NCBI GenBank assembly: GCA_010024485.1
Contig: RGGX01000045.1
Coordinates: forward strand, 1-8,730
Origin: Actinomycetota bacterium
GTDB taxonomy: Bacteria; Actinomycetota; Acidimicrobiia; Acidimicrobiales; Ilumatobacteraceae
DNA: 8,730 nt
Direction: 5' to 3'
Shown here: positions 1 through 7,149 of the stretch, one piece after another
Numbering within the stretch: the first letter of the stretch is position 1
How the letters are laid out: the number at the start of each line of letters is the position of its first letter
Notes under the pieces: model-generated
The model's input: the letters and a program-made list of their open reading frames with translations, nothing else
What the model was told of the DNA's origin: nothing
Databases searched by the model: none
Made by a program: the position numbers and the translations under genes

Positions 1-519
1 GCCCGGCATGTCATCGACATCAGCGGACATCCCCATCCAGTTCATGGCCACACCGGACATGTTCGCCTCGGCCTCGCCGAGGTCGCGGAGCATCTGGATC
101 ATCCTGCCGATCTCGATCCCCTGGCCGAAGGTGATGCTCCTCGCGATCGTTCGGAGCCCCGGGTGGGTGCCCTCCGCCTCGAGGAAGATGAAGCTCATGG
201 CGACCGCCTGCTCGTGATGGCCGCGCATGTCCTGCAGGAATCCGGTGTCGACCTCGTTGTGATCGACGACCACCGACTCCTGGCCGACCATGAAGCCGAC
301 CATCCCGAAGACGAGGCTGCAGGTGATGATCAGGGCGACCACGTTGACGGGTCGTCGCCACCAGCGGACCGTCGGGGGGTCGGCCACCGCGGGGGACGAG
401 GCGACGTCATCGGGCCTTCCAATGCCAGCAGGGTCGTCCAGCGGGGTCATCCCCGGCTGGTCGGGTGCCTCCTGGAGGTCGATCAGCCGACTGAGGGGGA
501 TGTCGGGCTCACGGGACAC
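1..519 (-). CDS. Membrane-anchored DUF305 family protein, C-terminus cut off by the window edge
   Basis: The frame runs off the left edge with at least 173 residues. From the GTG at 519 there is a proline- and aspartate-rich hydrophilic stretch (residues 1-57), one hydrophobic segment (about 58-79) and then the first half of a DUF305 domain. That half carries FLQDMRGHHEQAVAMSF (His pair at residues 101-102) and a later segment GQGIEIGRMIQMLRDLG. DUF305 proteins are ferritin-like helical proteins, usually exported or anchored outside the membrane, with paired HH...M motifs; some are linked to copper, but their reaction is unknown. The second HH motif expected in the family would lie outside the window. 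The gene follows rarD by 16 nt, so co-transcription is likely. No good ribosome site precedes GTG 519; the ATG at 450 is a possible start and would shorten the cytoplasmic tail to about 34 residues. Family assignment is firm; start and function are uncertain. Confidence 0.85.
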   Translation of the reverse strand, partial: MSREPDIPLSRLIDLQEAPDQPGMTPLDDPAGIGRPDDVASSPAVADPPTVRWWRRPVNVVALIITCSLVFGMVGFMVGQESVVVDHNEVDTGFLQDMRGHHEQAVAMSFIFLEAEGTHPGLRTIARSITFGQGIEIGRMIQMLRDLGEAEANMSGVAMNWMGMSADVDDMPG

Positions 520-535
520 ACCGACATTGTGCCAG

Positions 536-1483
536 TCACCGCGCGGGCGCGCCCATCGCGGTGCTCCGTCCCCGTTCGGCGCGCACGGTCTCGAGCGCGA
601 CGGCGATGAGCGCCACCCAGACCAGCGCGAAACCGATGAGACGGAGGGCCGGCATGCTCTCGTCGTAGGCGATCCACCCGAGGAGGAGGTTGATCGTCGG
701 GACGAGCCAGCCGATGGGCCCGAACAGGGTGAACGGGACGCGCTTGGCGGCATGGGCGAAGAGCAGGAGCGGAGCGGCGGTGATCAGCCCGGTGCCGAGG
801 AGGAGCAACCACGGTCCGATCCCGGGTCCCGCCGAGTCGACGACCCCGCCGTCACGCCACAGGCTGATGGCGACCACCAGCGTGGCGAACGGCATGAGCA
901 GGAGCACCTCGGAGCCCAGGCTGTCGACCGGGCCGAGGGGGACGCGACGCTTGGTGAGCCCGTACCAGGCCCAGCTCCCGCCGAGGAACACCGCCACCCA
1001 CGGGATCGCCCCGTAGGAGATGGAGGTGACGACGATCGAGGCGACGGCCAGGGTGGCTGCCACCCGTTTCGTGGTGGTGAGGCGCTCGCCGAGGACGACC
1101 ACACCGATCGCCATGGTGATGAGAGGAGCGAGGAAGTATCCGAGCGCCGTCTCGAGCACCCGGTCGCTCACCACGGCGAACACGTAGGTGGACCAGTTGA
1201 CGGCGAGGAGCGCGCTGGCGAGAGCGAGACGCCGCCGGGTGGCCGCGTCCGAGAGCGCTCGCACCACGTTGCCCCAGGTGCCTCGGGCGACGAGGAGGAC
1301 GACGAGGACGCCGGTGGCCGAGGCGACCCGCCAACCGACGAGGTCGGCGGGGGCGAAGTCGGACAGCAGTTTCCAGTAGGCGGTGAACCCTCCCCACATC
1401 GTGTAGGCGAGGACCGCTGAGCGGATCCCGACCATGAGTTCACCGGTCGGAGGAGGGTCCGGGACGGACGGTCCTGCGGTCAC
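536..1483 (-). CDS. rarD: EamA/RarD family drug/metabolite transporter
   Basis: This 315-residue integral membrane protein has about ten hydrophobic segments (roughly 20-38, 48-66, 86-104, 109-131, 139-156, 160-176, 191-208, 222-241, 250-273 and 279-297), the two-fold EamA layout. RarD-type landmarks are the early YTMWGGFTAYWK (27-38), NWSTYVFAV (96-104), LETALGYFLAPL (110-121) followed by VVLGERL (129-135), and AWYGLTKR (172-179); these align by memory with E. coli RarD (296 residues). RarD proteins were named from a chloramphenicol-sensitivity phenotype, but their substrate is not established, so only export or import of a small metabolite can be inferred. I keep the GTG start at 1483 because a TAGCCT hexamer lies exactly 7 nt upstream, suggesting a leaderless mRNA. 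The alternative ATG at 1435 is preceded by GGTGA and would remove 16 residues. The gene is divergent from pgi and leads into the DUF305 gene. Confidence 0.9.
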   Translation of the reverse strand: MTAGPSVPDPPPTGELMVGIRSAVLAYTMWGGFTAYWKLLSDFAPADLVGWRVASATGVLVVLLVARGTWGNVVRALSDAATRRRLALASALLAVNWSTYVFAVVSDRVLETALGYFLAPLITMAIGVVVLGERLTTTKRVAATLAVASIVVTSISYGAIPWVAVFLGGSWAWYGLTKRRVPLGPVDSLGSEVLLLMPFATLVVAISLWRDGGVVDSAGPGIGPWLLLLGTGLITAAPLLLFAHAAKRVPFTLFGPIGWLVPTINLLLGWIAYDESMPALRLIGFALVWVALIAVALETVRAERGRSTAMGAPAR

Positions 1484-1490
1484 GGCGCTG

Positions 1491-1496
1491 AGGCTA
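1491..1496 (-). promoter_or_regulatory. Predicted -10 element of rarD (leaderless)
   Basis: Read on the minus strand the hexamer is TAGCCT, which fits the actinobacterial TAnnnT -10 consensus. It is followed by 7 nt (CAGCGCC) and then the GTG start of rarD. That spacing puts the transcription start at or next to the first codon. No recognisable -35 element is present at the usual distance. This is inferred from pattern only. Confidence 0.5.
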
Positions 1497-1520
1497 CGGC
1501 CGGACCGTCGCGCCGATCGG

Positions 1521-1526
1521 TATGGT
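1521..1526 (+). promoter_or_regulatory. Predicted -10 element of pgi (leaderless)
   Basis: TATGGT matches TAnnnT and is separated by exactly 7 nt (CGTCGCG) from the ATG at 1534. A leaderless transcript from here would make 1534 the real start of pgi. The earlier ATG at 1522 would then lie inside the -10 element itself and could not be translated from this promoter. No clear -35 box is visible. An 8-bp palindrome CCGATCGG (1513-1520) lies directly upstream, between this element and the divergent rarD promoter. Confidence 0.5.
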
Positions 1527-1533
1527 CGTCGCG

Positions 1534-3069
1534 ATGGGTATCCGATCGCTCGACCAGGTGCGACTGCCCGACGGTGACCTCGCGGCGCTGATCGCGGCCG
1601 ATCCGGGCCGCGCTGAGCGTCTTGTCCTCGAGGTGGGCGATCTCAGGATCGACCTGTCGCGTCAGCCGGTGACCGACGACACCCTCGACGACCTCTGCGA
1701 GGTCGCCCTCGCATCCGGTGCCATCGACGTCCGCGACGCGCTGCTCGCCGGGGAACGACTCAACCGCACGGAGGATCGGGCTGTGGCCCATCCGGCGCTC
1801 CGAGCCCCACAGGGGGTGGTGATGCCCGTCGACGGTCGCGACGTGGTCCCCGAGGTGCACGATGTGCTCGACCGCATGGCGATCCTCCACGACGAGATCC
1901 TGGAGGGCGGCTCCATCACCGACGTCGTGAACATCGGTATCGGGGGGTCGGATCTCGGGCCGGCCATGGCGACCCGCGCTCTCGCTCCGTTCGCGCGTCC
2001 TGGGCTGACATCCCATTTCGTGTCCAATGTCGACGGTGCGGACATCTCCGGGGTCCTGTCGCGGTGTCGACCGGAGTCGACGCTGTTCGTGGTGGTCTCG
2101 AAGACCTTCACCACGGTCGAGACCCTCGCCAACGCCCACACCGCCCGCGCCTGGCTCGCTGACGCCCTCGGTGAGGAGGCGGTCGGCGACCACTTCGTCG
2201 CCGTGTCCACGGCACTCGACCGGGCGGCCGATTTCGGCATCCCCGCCGAACGGGTGCTCGGATTCTGGGACTGGGTCGGCGGCCGCTACTCGGTGTGGTC
2301 AGCGGTCGGTTTCTCGCTCATGCTCGCGGTCGGTCCTGACGCCTTCGGTGAGTTCCTCGCCGGCGGACGCCGCATCGACGAGCACATCTCGGCGGCTCCT
2401 CCACGTGAGAACGCCGCCCTGTTGATGGCCCTCATCGGCGTGATGCACCGGAACCTCCTCGACCGTCCGACGAAGGCGGTCCTGCCCTACGCGGCGCTGC
2501 TCGACCGGTTCCCCGCCTACCTCCAGCAACTCGACATGGAGTCGAACGGCAAGTCGGTGCGAGTCGACGGGACACCGGTGGACGCTCCGACCGGACCGAT
2601 CGTGTGGGGCGAACCGGGGACCAACGGGCAGCATGCCTTCTTCCAGTTGTTGCATCAGGGGACCGACATCGTGCCGGTCGATGTGATCGGGTTCGCCCGC
2701 CCCGAGCATGACCTCCTCGAGCAGCACGACCTCCTGATGGCCAACCTGTTCGCGCAGGTGGAGGCCCTCGCGCTCGGTCGACCCGGGGCCGAGGAGCCGC
2801 ATCGCCGCTTCGCCGGGGGGCGTCCGAGCACGCTCATCCTCGCCGAGCGCCTCACGCCCTCGGTCCTCGGTCAACTGGTCGCCCTCTACGAGTGGATCGT
2901 CGTCTTCCAGGGCGCCGTCTGGGGTGTCCCCTCCTTCGATCAGTGGGGAGTGGAGCTCGGCAAGGAACTCGCGGGTTCACTCGAGACGGCGATCGCCGAC
3001 GCGTCGGCGTCGGTCGCCGATCCCGCGACCGCGGCCGGCATCGCCTGGTACCGCGCTCACCGGCGCTGA
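1534..3069 (+). CDS. pgi: Glucose-6-phosphate isomerase
   Basis: This cytosolic enzyme interconverts glucose 6-phosphate and fructose 6-phosphate in glycolysis, gluconeogenesis and the supply of glycogen precursors. With the start at 1534 it has 511 residues, a little shorter than E. coli Pgi (549), and carries the whole SIS-fold set. Phosphate-binding VNIGIGGSDLG lies at 132-142 and VVSKTFTTVET at 187-197. Signature 1, DWVGGRYSVWSAVG, spans 246-259 with the catalytic Arg251. DMESNGK holds the base Glu336, GTNGQHAFFQLLHQGT holds His367, and signature 2, GVPSFDQWGVELGK, ends in Lys477. No key residue is missing. Start choice: ATG 1522 would add four residues, but a TATGGT -10 element overlaps it and lies 7 nt before ATG 1534. 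The 3' end overlaps the end of the convergent glgX by 13 bp. Confidence 0.97.
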   Translation: MGIRSLDQVRLPDGDLAALIAADPGRAERLVLEVGDLRIDLSRQPVTDDTLDDLCEVALASGAIDVRDALLAGERLNRTEDRAVAHPALRAPQGVVMPVDGRDVVPEVHDVLDRMAILHDEILEGGSITDVVNIGIGGSDLGPAMATRALAPFARPGLTSHFVSNVDGADISGVLSRCRPESTLFVVVSKTFTTVETLANAHTARAWLADALGEEAVGDHFVAVSTALDRAADFGIPAERVLGFWDWVGGRYSVWSAVGFSLMLAVGPDAFGEFLAGGRRIDEHISAAPPRENAALLMALIGVMHRNLLDRPTKAVLPYAALLDRFPAYLQQLDMESNGKSVRVDGTPVDAPTGPIVWGEPGTNGQHAFFQLLHQGTDIVPVDVIGFARPEHDLLEQHDLLMANLFAQVEALALGRPGAEEPHRRFAGGRPSTLILAERLTPSVLGQLVALYEWIVVFQGAVWGVPSFDQWGVELGKELAGSLETAIADASASVADPATAAGIAWYRAHRR

Positions 3070-5246
3070 GGGTCGAGGGATCGCAGCACGAGCAGCGACC
3101 GCGAGGGGACCCGGAGGGTCGCCCCGGCTGAGAGGACCCGGTCGTTCTCCTCGTCGACGTCGGGTTCGGCGCTGTCGAGGGTGACGATCCAGCGGTTCCC
3201 CCAGCCCTCGGCCGGCAGTGTCCAGTCGATATCGGTGTCGCTGGCCGACAGCACGACGAGGAACGAGTCGTCGAAGACCGGTTCGCCGTAGCGATCGGGT
3301 GCGCGAAGGGTGCTGCCGTTCATGAAGACCGCCACCGACTGGGCGAACCCCTGCTCCCAGTCGCTCTCGCCCATCTCGTCACCGTCGGGTCGGAACCAGG
3401 CCATGTCGTCGACCCCCCGGATCCGTTGACCCTTGAACCAACGTCGACGGCGGAAGACCGGGTGCGCCTCGCGGAGGGCGATGAGTCGTCGGCACCACTC
3501 GAGGAAGGTCCGGTCGATATCGGACCAGTCGAACCAGGAGGTCTCGTTGTCCTGGCAGTAGGTGTTGTTGTTGCCGCCCTGGGTTCGACCGATCTCGTCC
3601 CCACCGAGGATCATCGGCACGCCCTGCGAGAGCAGCAGCGTCGCCATCATGTTCCGCCGTTGGCGGTCGCGGAGCGCCGTGATCGCGGCGTCGTCGGTGG
3701 GTCCCTCGTGTCCGTGGTTCCAGGAGCGGTTGTGGTTCTCGCCGTCGCGCGACTCCTCGCCGTTGGCCTCGTTGTGTTTGCGATCGTGGGAGACCAGGTC
3801 GACCAGGGTGAACCCGTCGTGGCAGGTGATGAAGTTGATCGAGGCCGAGGGGCGGCGGGTGTCGGCCATGTAGAGGTCGGATGATCCGGTGAACCTCTGC
3901 CCGAAGTCGGCGAGTCGGGCGTGCTCGCCCCGCCAGAAGTCCCGCATGGTGTCGCGGTAGTCAGCGTTCCACTCCGACCACTTCGGTGGGAACCCGCCGA
4001 CCTGGTAGCCGCCCTCGCCGACGTCCCAGGGTTCGGCGATCAGCTTCACCTGGGAGAGCACCGGGTCCTGGTGGACGATGTCGAGGAAGGTGGAGAGGCG
4101 GTCCACCTCGTAGAGCTCGCGCGCCAGCGCGGAGGCGAGGTCGAAGCGGAATCCGTCGACGTGCATCTCGGTCACCCAGTGGCGGAGGCTGTCCATGATG
4201 AGTTGCAGGACGTGGGGGTGGCGCATGTTGAGCGTGTTCCCGCAGCCGGTGAAGTCGAGGTAGTGCCGGGGGTCGTCGTCGACGAGCCGGTAGTAGGCCT
4301 CGTTGTCGAGCCCGCGGAACGAGAACGTCGGTCCGAGGTGGTTGCCCTCGGCGGTGTGGTTGTAGACGACGTCGAGGATCACCTCGATCCCGGCTGAGTG
4401 CAGGGCTGCGACCATCGATCGGAAGGCGTCGCCGGGTGCCTCCCCCTCGGCGGCGTAGGCGGCGTGTGGGCTGAGGTAGGCGAGGGTGTTGTAGCCCCAG
4501 TAGTTGCGCAACCCCCGCTCCGTGAGGTGATGGTCGTGCACGAACTGGTGCACGGGCATCAACTCCACCGCGGTGATGCCGAGTGCCACGAGGTGCTCGA
4601 TGACCGCGGGATGGGCGATACCGCCGTAGGTGCCGCGCAGGTGCTCGGGCACCGCCGGGTGACGCAGGGTCATGCCTCGGACGTGGGTCTCGTAGATGAC
4701 GCTGCGGTGCATGGGCACGCGTGGCGGCCGGTCGTCACCCCAGTCGAACGTGTCGCTGGTGACGACACCGAGGGGTACGTGGGCGGCGCTGTCGTGCGTG
4801 TCGGGACGGTCGGGGTCGTCGAGGTCGTGGCCGAAACAGGCGGGGTTCCAGTCGACGGTCCCTTCGACGGAGCGGGCGTAGGGGTCGAGGAGGAGTTTCG
4901 ACGCGTTGCACCGTTTCCCAGAGCTGGGATCCCACGGTCCGTGCACCCGGTATCCGTAGCGCTGCCCGGGTCCGACCCCGGGGAGGTAGGCGTGCCAGAT
5001 GTGTCCGTCGACCTCGGTGAGCGCGATCCGGGTCTCCTCCCGTTCGGGGCCGTCGAAGAGGCAGAGCTCGACACCGTCGGCGACACCGGAGAAGATCGCG
5101 AAGTTGGTGCCGGTCCCGTCGTGGCGGGCTCCGAGCGGATGCGGTTCCCCGGTCCAGACGCGGCGCACCCCGTGGACCGGAGTGGTCGGGTCCGGGGAGG
5201 TCGGCATCGGACAAGTCTGGCCTCCGCCCCCGATCTCGGAGGACAT
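3057..5246 (-). CDS. glgX: Glycogen debranching enzyme (isoamylase-type GlgX, GH13)
   Basis: GlgX hydrolyses alpha-1,6 branch points of glycogen, mainly the short stubs left by phosphorylase, in the cytosol. The 729-residue length matches actinobacterial GlgX/TreX proteins (about 720). An N-terminal CBM48-like beta domain begins near 36 (HPLGARHDGTGTNFAIFS). The GH13 barrel follows: YETHVRGMT at 185-193, region I DVVYNHT at 292-298, region II DGFRFDLA at 364-371 with nucleophile Asp369, region III IAEPWD at 403-408 with acid/base Glu405, and region IV TCHDGFT at 474-480 with Asp477. GGNNNTYCQDNETSWFDW (557-574) is typical of isoamylase/GlgX. A C-terminal beta domain follows from about 620. 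The start is ATG 5246; ATG 5207, 13 residues inside, is a real alternative because the first residues (MSSEIGGGGQTCP) look non-conserved. The gene is divergent from fadB2 and convergent with pgi. Confidence 0.95.
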   Translation of the reverse strand: MSSEIGGGGQTCPMPTSPDPTTPVHGVRRVWTGEPHPLGARHDGTGTNFAIFSGVADGVELCLFDGPEREETRIALTEVDGHIWHAYLPGVGPGQRYGYRVHGPWDPSSGKRCNASKLLLDPYARSVEGTVDWNPACFGHDLDDPDRPDTHDSAAHVPLGVVTSDTFDWGDDRPPRVPMHRSVIYETHVRGMTLRHPAVPEHLRGTYGGIAHPAVIEHLVALGITAVELMPVHQFVHDHHLTERGLRNYWGYNTLAYLSPHAAYAAEGEAPGDAFRSMVAALHSAGIEVILDVVYNHTAEGNHLGPTFSFRGLDNEAYYRLVDDDPRHYLDFTGCGNTLNMRHPHVLQLIMDSLRHWVTEMHVDGFRFDLASALARELYEVDRLSTFLDIVHQDPVLSQVKLIAEPWDVGEGGYQVGGFPPKWSEWNADYRDTMRDFWRGEHARLADFGQRFTGSSDLYMADTRRPSASINFITCHDGFTLVDLVSHDRKHNEANGEESRDGENHNRSWNHGHEGPTDDAAITALRDRQRRNMMATLLLSQGVPMILGGDEIGRTQGGNNNTYCQDNETSWFDWSDIDRTFLEWCRRLIALREAHPVFRRRRWFKGQRIRGVDDMAWFRPDGDEMGESDWEQGFAQSVAVFMNGSTLRAPDRYGEPVFDDSFLVVLSASDTDIDWTLPAEGWGNRWIVTLDSAEPDVDEENDRVLSAGATLRVPSRSLLVLRSLDPQRR

Positions 5247-5253
5247 CGCGCTG

Positions 5254-5259
5254 ACGCTT
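5254..5259 (-). promoter_or_regulatory. Weak candidate -10 element of glgX
   Basis: On the minus strand the hexamer is AAGCGT, followed by 7 nt (CAGCGCG) and the ATG at 5246. It keeps the A at position 2 and the T at position 6 of TAnnnT but lacks the first T. Its layout resembles the rarD promoter (TAGCCT then CAGCGCC). A CTGACA hexamer (5281-5286, minus strand) resembles a -35 box, but the spacer would be 21 bp, which is too long for a standard promoter. Treat as tentative. Confidence 0.25.
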
Positions 5260-5273
5260 GCTCTTCGGTCGCC

Positions 5274-5286
5274 CTGACGATGTCAG
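5274..5286 (+). promoter_or_regulatory. Inverted repeat CTGAC-GAT-GTCAG with an overlapping PafBC-type core
   Basis: In the 110-bp gap between glgX and fadB2 there is a perfect 5-bp inverted repeat with a 3-nt spacer. Its right arm runs into ATGTCAGTG (5280-5288), which matches 8 of 9 positions of the TTGTCRGTG half of the PafBC-dependent (RecA-NDp) promoter consensus. The partner -10 TAnnnT expected 8 nt further on is absent; the bases there (5297-5302) are CCATGG. The nearest -10-like hexamer is CACAAT at 5305-5310. The site could be an operator for either divergent gene, a degenerate PafBC promoter or chance. Confidence 0.3.
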
Positions 5287-5346
5287 TGCGGCGGTCCCAT
5301 GGGCCACAATGGTCGGGTCGATCAGCGGGTGTCGCGGTCGGGACAC

Positions 5347-5351
5347 GGAGG
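5347..5351 (+). promoter_or_regulatory. Strong ribosome binding site of fadB2
   Basis: GGAGG is followed by 5 nt (AACAC) and the ATG at 5357. It is the only strong Shine-Dalgarno sequence I found at a gene start in the window. It fixes the fadB2 start and rejects the longer open frame that begins upstream at 5258. Confidence 0.85.
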
Positions 5352-5356
5352 AACAC

Positions 5357-6217
5357 ATGGGAATCGAGCGGGTCGGAGTCATCGGTTGCGGGCTCATGGG
5401 GTCGGGTATCGCCGAGGTGTGCGCGCGCGCCGGCCTCGACGTCATGGTCCGCGAGGTCGATGCCGCAGCGGCCGAGGCCGGTCGTCAGCGCCTCGTCACC
5501 TCGCTCGACCGTGGTGTCACCGCCGGCAAGCTCACTGAGCCGGAGCGCGACGAGGCGCTCGCGCGCCTCTCGTTCACCACCGCGATCGACGACCTGGCGG
5601 ACCGTCAGATGGTGGTCGAGGCCGTCGTCGAGGACGAGGCCATGAAGGTCGACATCTTCCGCGAGCTCGACCGGGTGCTGGTCGACGACTCAGCGATCTT
5701 GGCGAGCAACACCTCGTCGATCCCGATCATGAAGCTCGGCACCGTCACCGCGCGTCCCGAGCAGGTCATCGGCGTGCACTTCTTCAACCCGGTCCCGGTC
5801 CTTCGGCTCGTCGAGATCGTCACCAGCCTCATGACCGGCCCGGAGACCACCGCGAGGGCCGAGGCCTTCGCGACGGAGTCGCTCGACAAGCGGGTGATCC
5901 GCTCGCAGGATCGAGCCGGTTTCGTGGTCAACGCCCTGCTCATCCCGTATCTGCTCTCGGCGATCCGCATGATGGAGTCCGGGTTCGCCTCCCGCGACGA
6001 CATCGACGTCGGCATGGTCGAGGGTTGCAGCCACCCGATGGGCCCGCTCCGGCTCACCGACCTGATCGGTCTCGACACGACCCTCGCGGTCGCTGAGAGT
6101 CTCTACGAGGAGTTCAAGGAGCCCCTGTACGCCCCTCCGCCGCTGCTGTCGCGCATGGTCGACGCCGGTCTGCTCGGCCGCAAGGCTGGCCGAGGGTTCT
6201 ACGAGTACCGACGCTGA
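5357..6217 (+). CDS. fadB2: 3-hydroxybutyryl-CoA dehydrogenase
   Basis: This enzyme oxidises or reduces the 3-hydroxyacyl/3-oxoacyl-CoA pair with NAD(P) in short-chain acyl-CoA metabolism in the cytosol. The 286-residue product equals the length of M. tuberculosis FadB2 and resembles it along its whole length. The N-terminal Rossmann fold has VGVIGCGLMGSGIAEV (6-21, GxGxxG), VVEAVVEDEAMK (86-97) and ASNTSSIPIMK (116-126), with the active-site Ser in NTSS. HFFNPVPVLRLVEIV (141-155) provides the catalytic His141 and Glu153. The C-terminal helical domain opens with the family signature around DRAGFVVNALLIPYLLSAIR (185-204, Asn192) and ends with GLLGRKAGRGFYEYRR. The start is fixed by GGAGG at 5347-5351. 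The stop codon shares one base with the start of pafB, so fadB2 heads the operon fadB2-pafB-pafC. Confidence 0.95.
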   Translation: MGIERVGVIGCGLMGSGIAEVCARAGLDVMVREVDAAAAEAGRQRLVTSLDRGVTAGKLTEPERDEALARLSFTTAIDDLADRQMVVEAVVEDEAMKVDIFRELDRVLVDDSAILASNTSSIPIMKLGTVTARPEQVIGVHFFNPVPVLRLVEIVTSLMTGPETTARAEAFATESLDKRVIRSQDRAGFVVNALLIPYLLSAIRMMESGFASRDDIDVGMVEGCSHPMGPLRLTDLIGLDTTLAVAESLYEEFKEPLYAPPPLLSRMVDAGLLGRKAGRGFYEYRR

Positions 6218-7149
6218 TGGCCGATCGCGTCGAACGCCTCACCAATCTGTTGGCGTTGCTACTCGAGACGCGCGAGCCGCTCACCCTCGACGTCATCGCC
6301 GCCGAACTGGGTGGCCAGTATCCCGACGGTCACGACGCCCGGCGGGCCTCCTTCGAACGCGACAAGGCGGCGTTGCGCGACATCGGCATCGAGATCTCGT
6401 CGGAGACCTTGACCGGTGATCGCGCCGGACAGATGGGTTACTGGGTGGTCCGCAACGAGATGGAGATCCCTGATCTCGGTCTCGACGAGGAGGAGCTCCG
6501 CGCCCTGCAGCTGGCGCTCGCGGCGACGCGCCCGGGTTCTGAAACCGGTCGTGAGGCGATGTGGAAGCTCGGTGGTGGGTCGGCCGACGGGCAGGTCTTC
6601 GTCGCCATGAGCGTCCCGACGGCCGAGGTGTTGCCCGTCCTCCGTGGCGCGCTGGGTGACCGTCGAGCGGTGTCGTTCTCCTACGCGGGGGTCGACCGGG
6701 TGGTGGAGCCATGGGGGATCCTGCTCCGAGACGGGTTCTGGTACCTGGTCGGCCACGATCGGTCCCGCGGTGATCGCCGTACCTTCCGGGTGGACCGGAT
6801 CGGCGAGGGGCGGGTGACGGTGCTCGACGACGCGGTCGTCGTCCCCTCCGACTTCGACATCCGTTCGGCCCTTCCGGCCGATCCGATGATGCTCGGCGCC
6901 GACCAGCACAGCGTCCGGTCGGCGCGGGTGTCGATCGGACGTCAGCGCGCCTTCTCAGCGGTCCGAGAGCTGGGGCACGACCGGGTGCTCGCGCGGAACG
7001 AGGACGGTTCTGTTGAGGTGGCGGTTCCCTTCGCCAACCTCGACGCCCTGGTGTCCTGGGTGCTCGGATTTCTCGAGCACGCGGTGGTGCTCGAACCCGA
7101 TGATGTGCGCGACGAGGTCGTGCGACGGCTGCGGGCGGTGGCCTCGTGA
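6217..7149 (+). CDS. pafB: PafB-like WYL-domain transcriptional regulator
   Basis: In mycobacteria PafB pairs with PafC to activate LexA-independent DNA-damage genes by helping RNA polymerase use promoters with poor spacing. This 310-residue protein has the same layout. A winged helix-turn-helix covers about 1-80 (VERLTNLLALLLETREPLTL, then SFERDKAALRDIGIEI at 45-60), and a short helical linker leads to a WYL domain at about 138-205. In the WYL domain GFWYLVGHD (173-181) holds Trp175, Tyr176 and Leu177, followed by RRTFRVDRIG. A WCX-type C-terminal domain occupies about 228-308. The start and FERDKxxLRDxGI region align well with M. tuberculosis PafB as I recall it. The ATG overlaps the fadB2 TGA by one base (TGATG) and no ribosome site is visible, so translation is probably coupled. 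The gene overlaps pafC by 4 nt. Confidence 0.9.
   Translation: MADRVERLTNLLALLLETREPLTLDVIAAELGGQYPDGHDARRASFERDKAALRDIGIEISSETLTGDRAGQMGYWVVRNEMEIPDLGLDEEELRALQLALAATRPGSETGREAMWKLGGGSADGQVFVAMSVPTAEVLPVLRGALGDRRAVSFSYAGVDRVVEPWGILLRDGFWYLVGHDRSRGDRRTFRVDRIGEGRVTVLDDAVVVPSDFDIRSALPADPMMLGADQHSVRSARVSIGRQRAFSAVRELGHDRVLARNEDGSVEVAVPFANLDALVSWVLGFLEHAVVLEPDDVRDEVVRRLRAVAS

Noticed and set aside
517..524. TGTCGGTG on the minus strand as a PafBC-type promoter core for the DUF305 gene
   Set aside because: It overlaps the GTG start codon at 519 and has no TAnnnT at the needed distance, so it is best read as a chance match. It serves as a caution for the similar site before fadB2.
290..1420. Long plus-strand open frame of 376 codons opposite rarD and the DUF305 gene
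   Set aside because: Its product is a low-complexity run of Gly, Glu, Arg, Asp and His with no recognisable domain, typical of the antisense of high-GC codons. The opposite strand encodes a clear RarD and DUF305 domain.
5296..5303. CCCATGGG palindrome upstream of fadB2 as an operator
   Set aside because: It is a perfect 8-bp palindrome, but symmetry stops at the next base on each side, and such short GC-rich palindromes are frequent here. There is no second copy nearby.
5258..5356. Longer version of FadB2 starting at 5258, with 33 extra residues
   Set aside because: The extra residues do not resemble the family, while GGAGG at 5347-5351 and the MGIERVGVIG start at 5357 match FadB2 proteins in length and alignment.
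4398..5645. Plus-strand open frame of 415 codons spanning the glgX 5' region and the start of fadB2
   Set aside because: It is antisense to conserved GlgX catalytic sequence and then runs out of frame through fadB2. The product is Gly/Val/Arg-rich without motifs.
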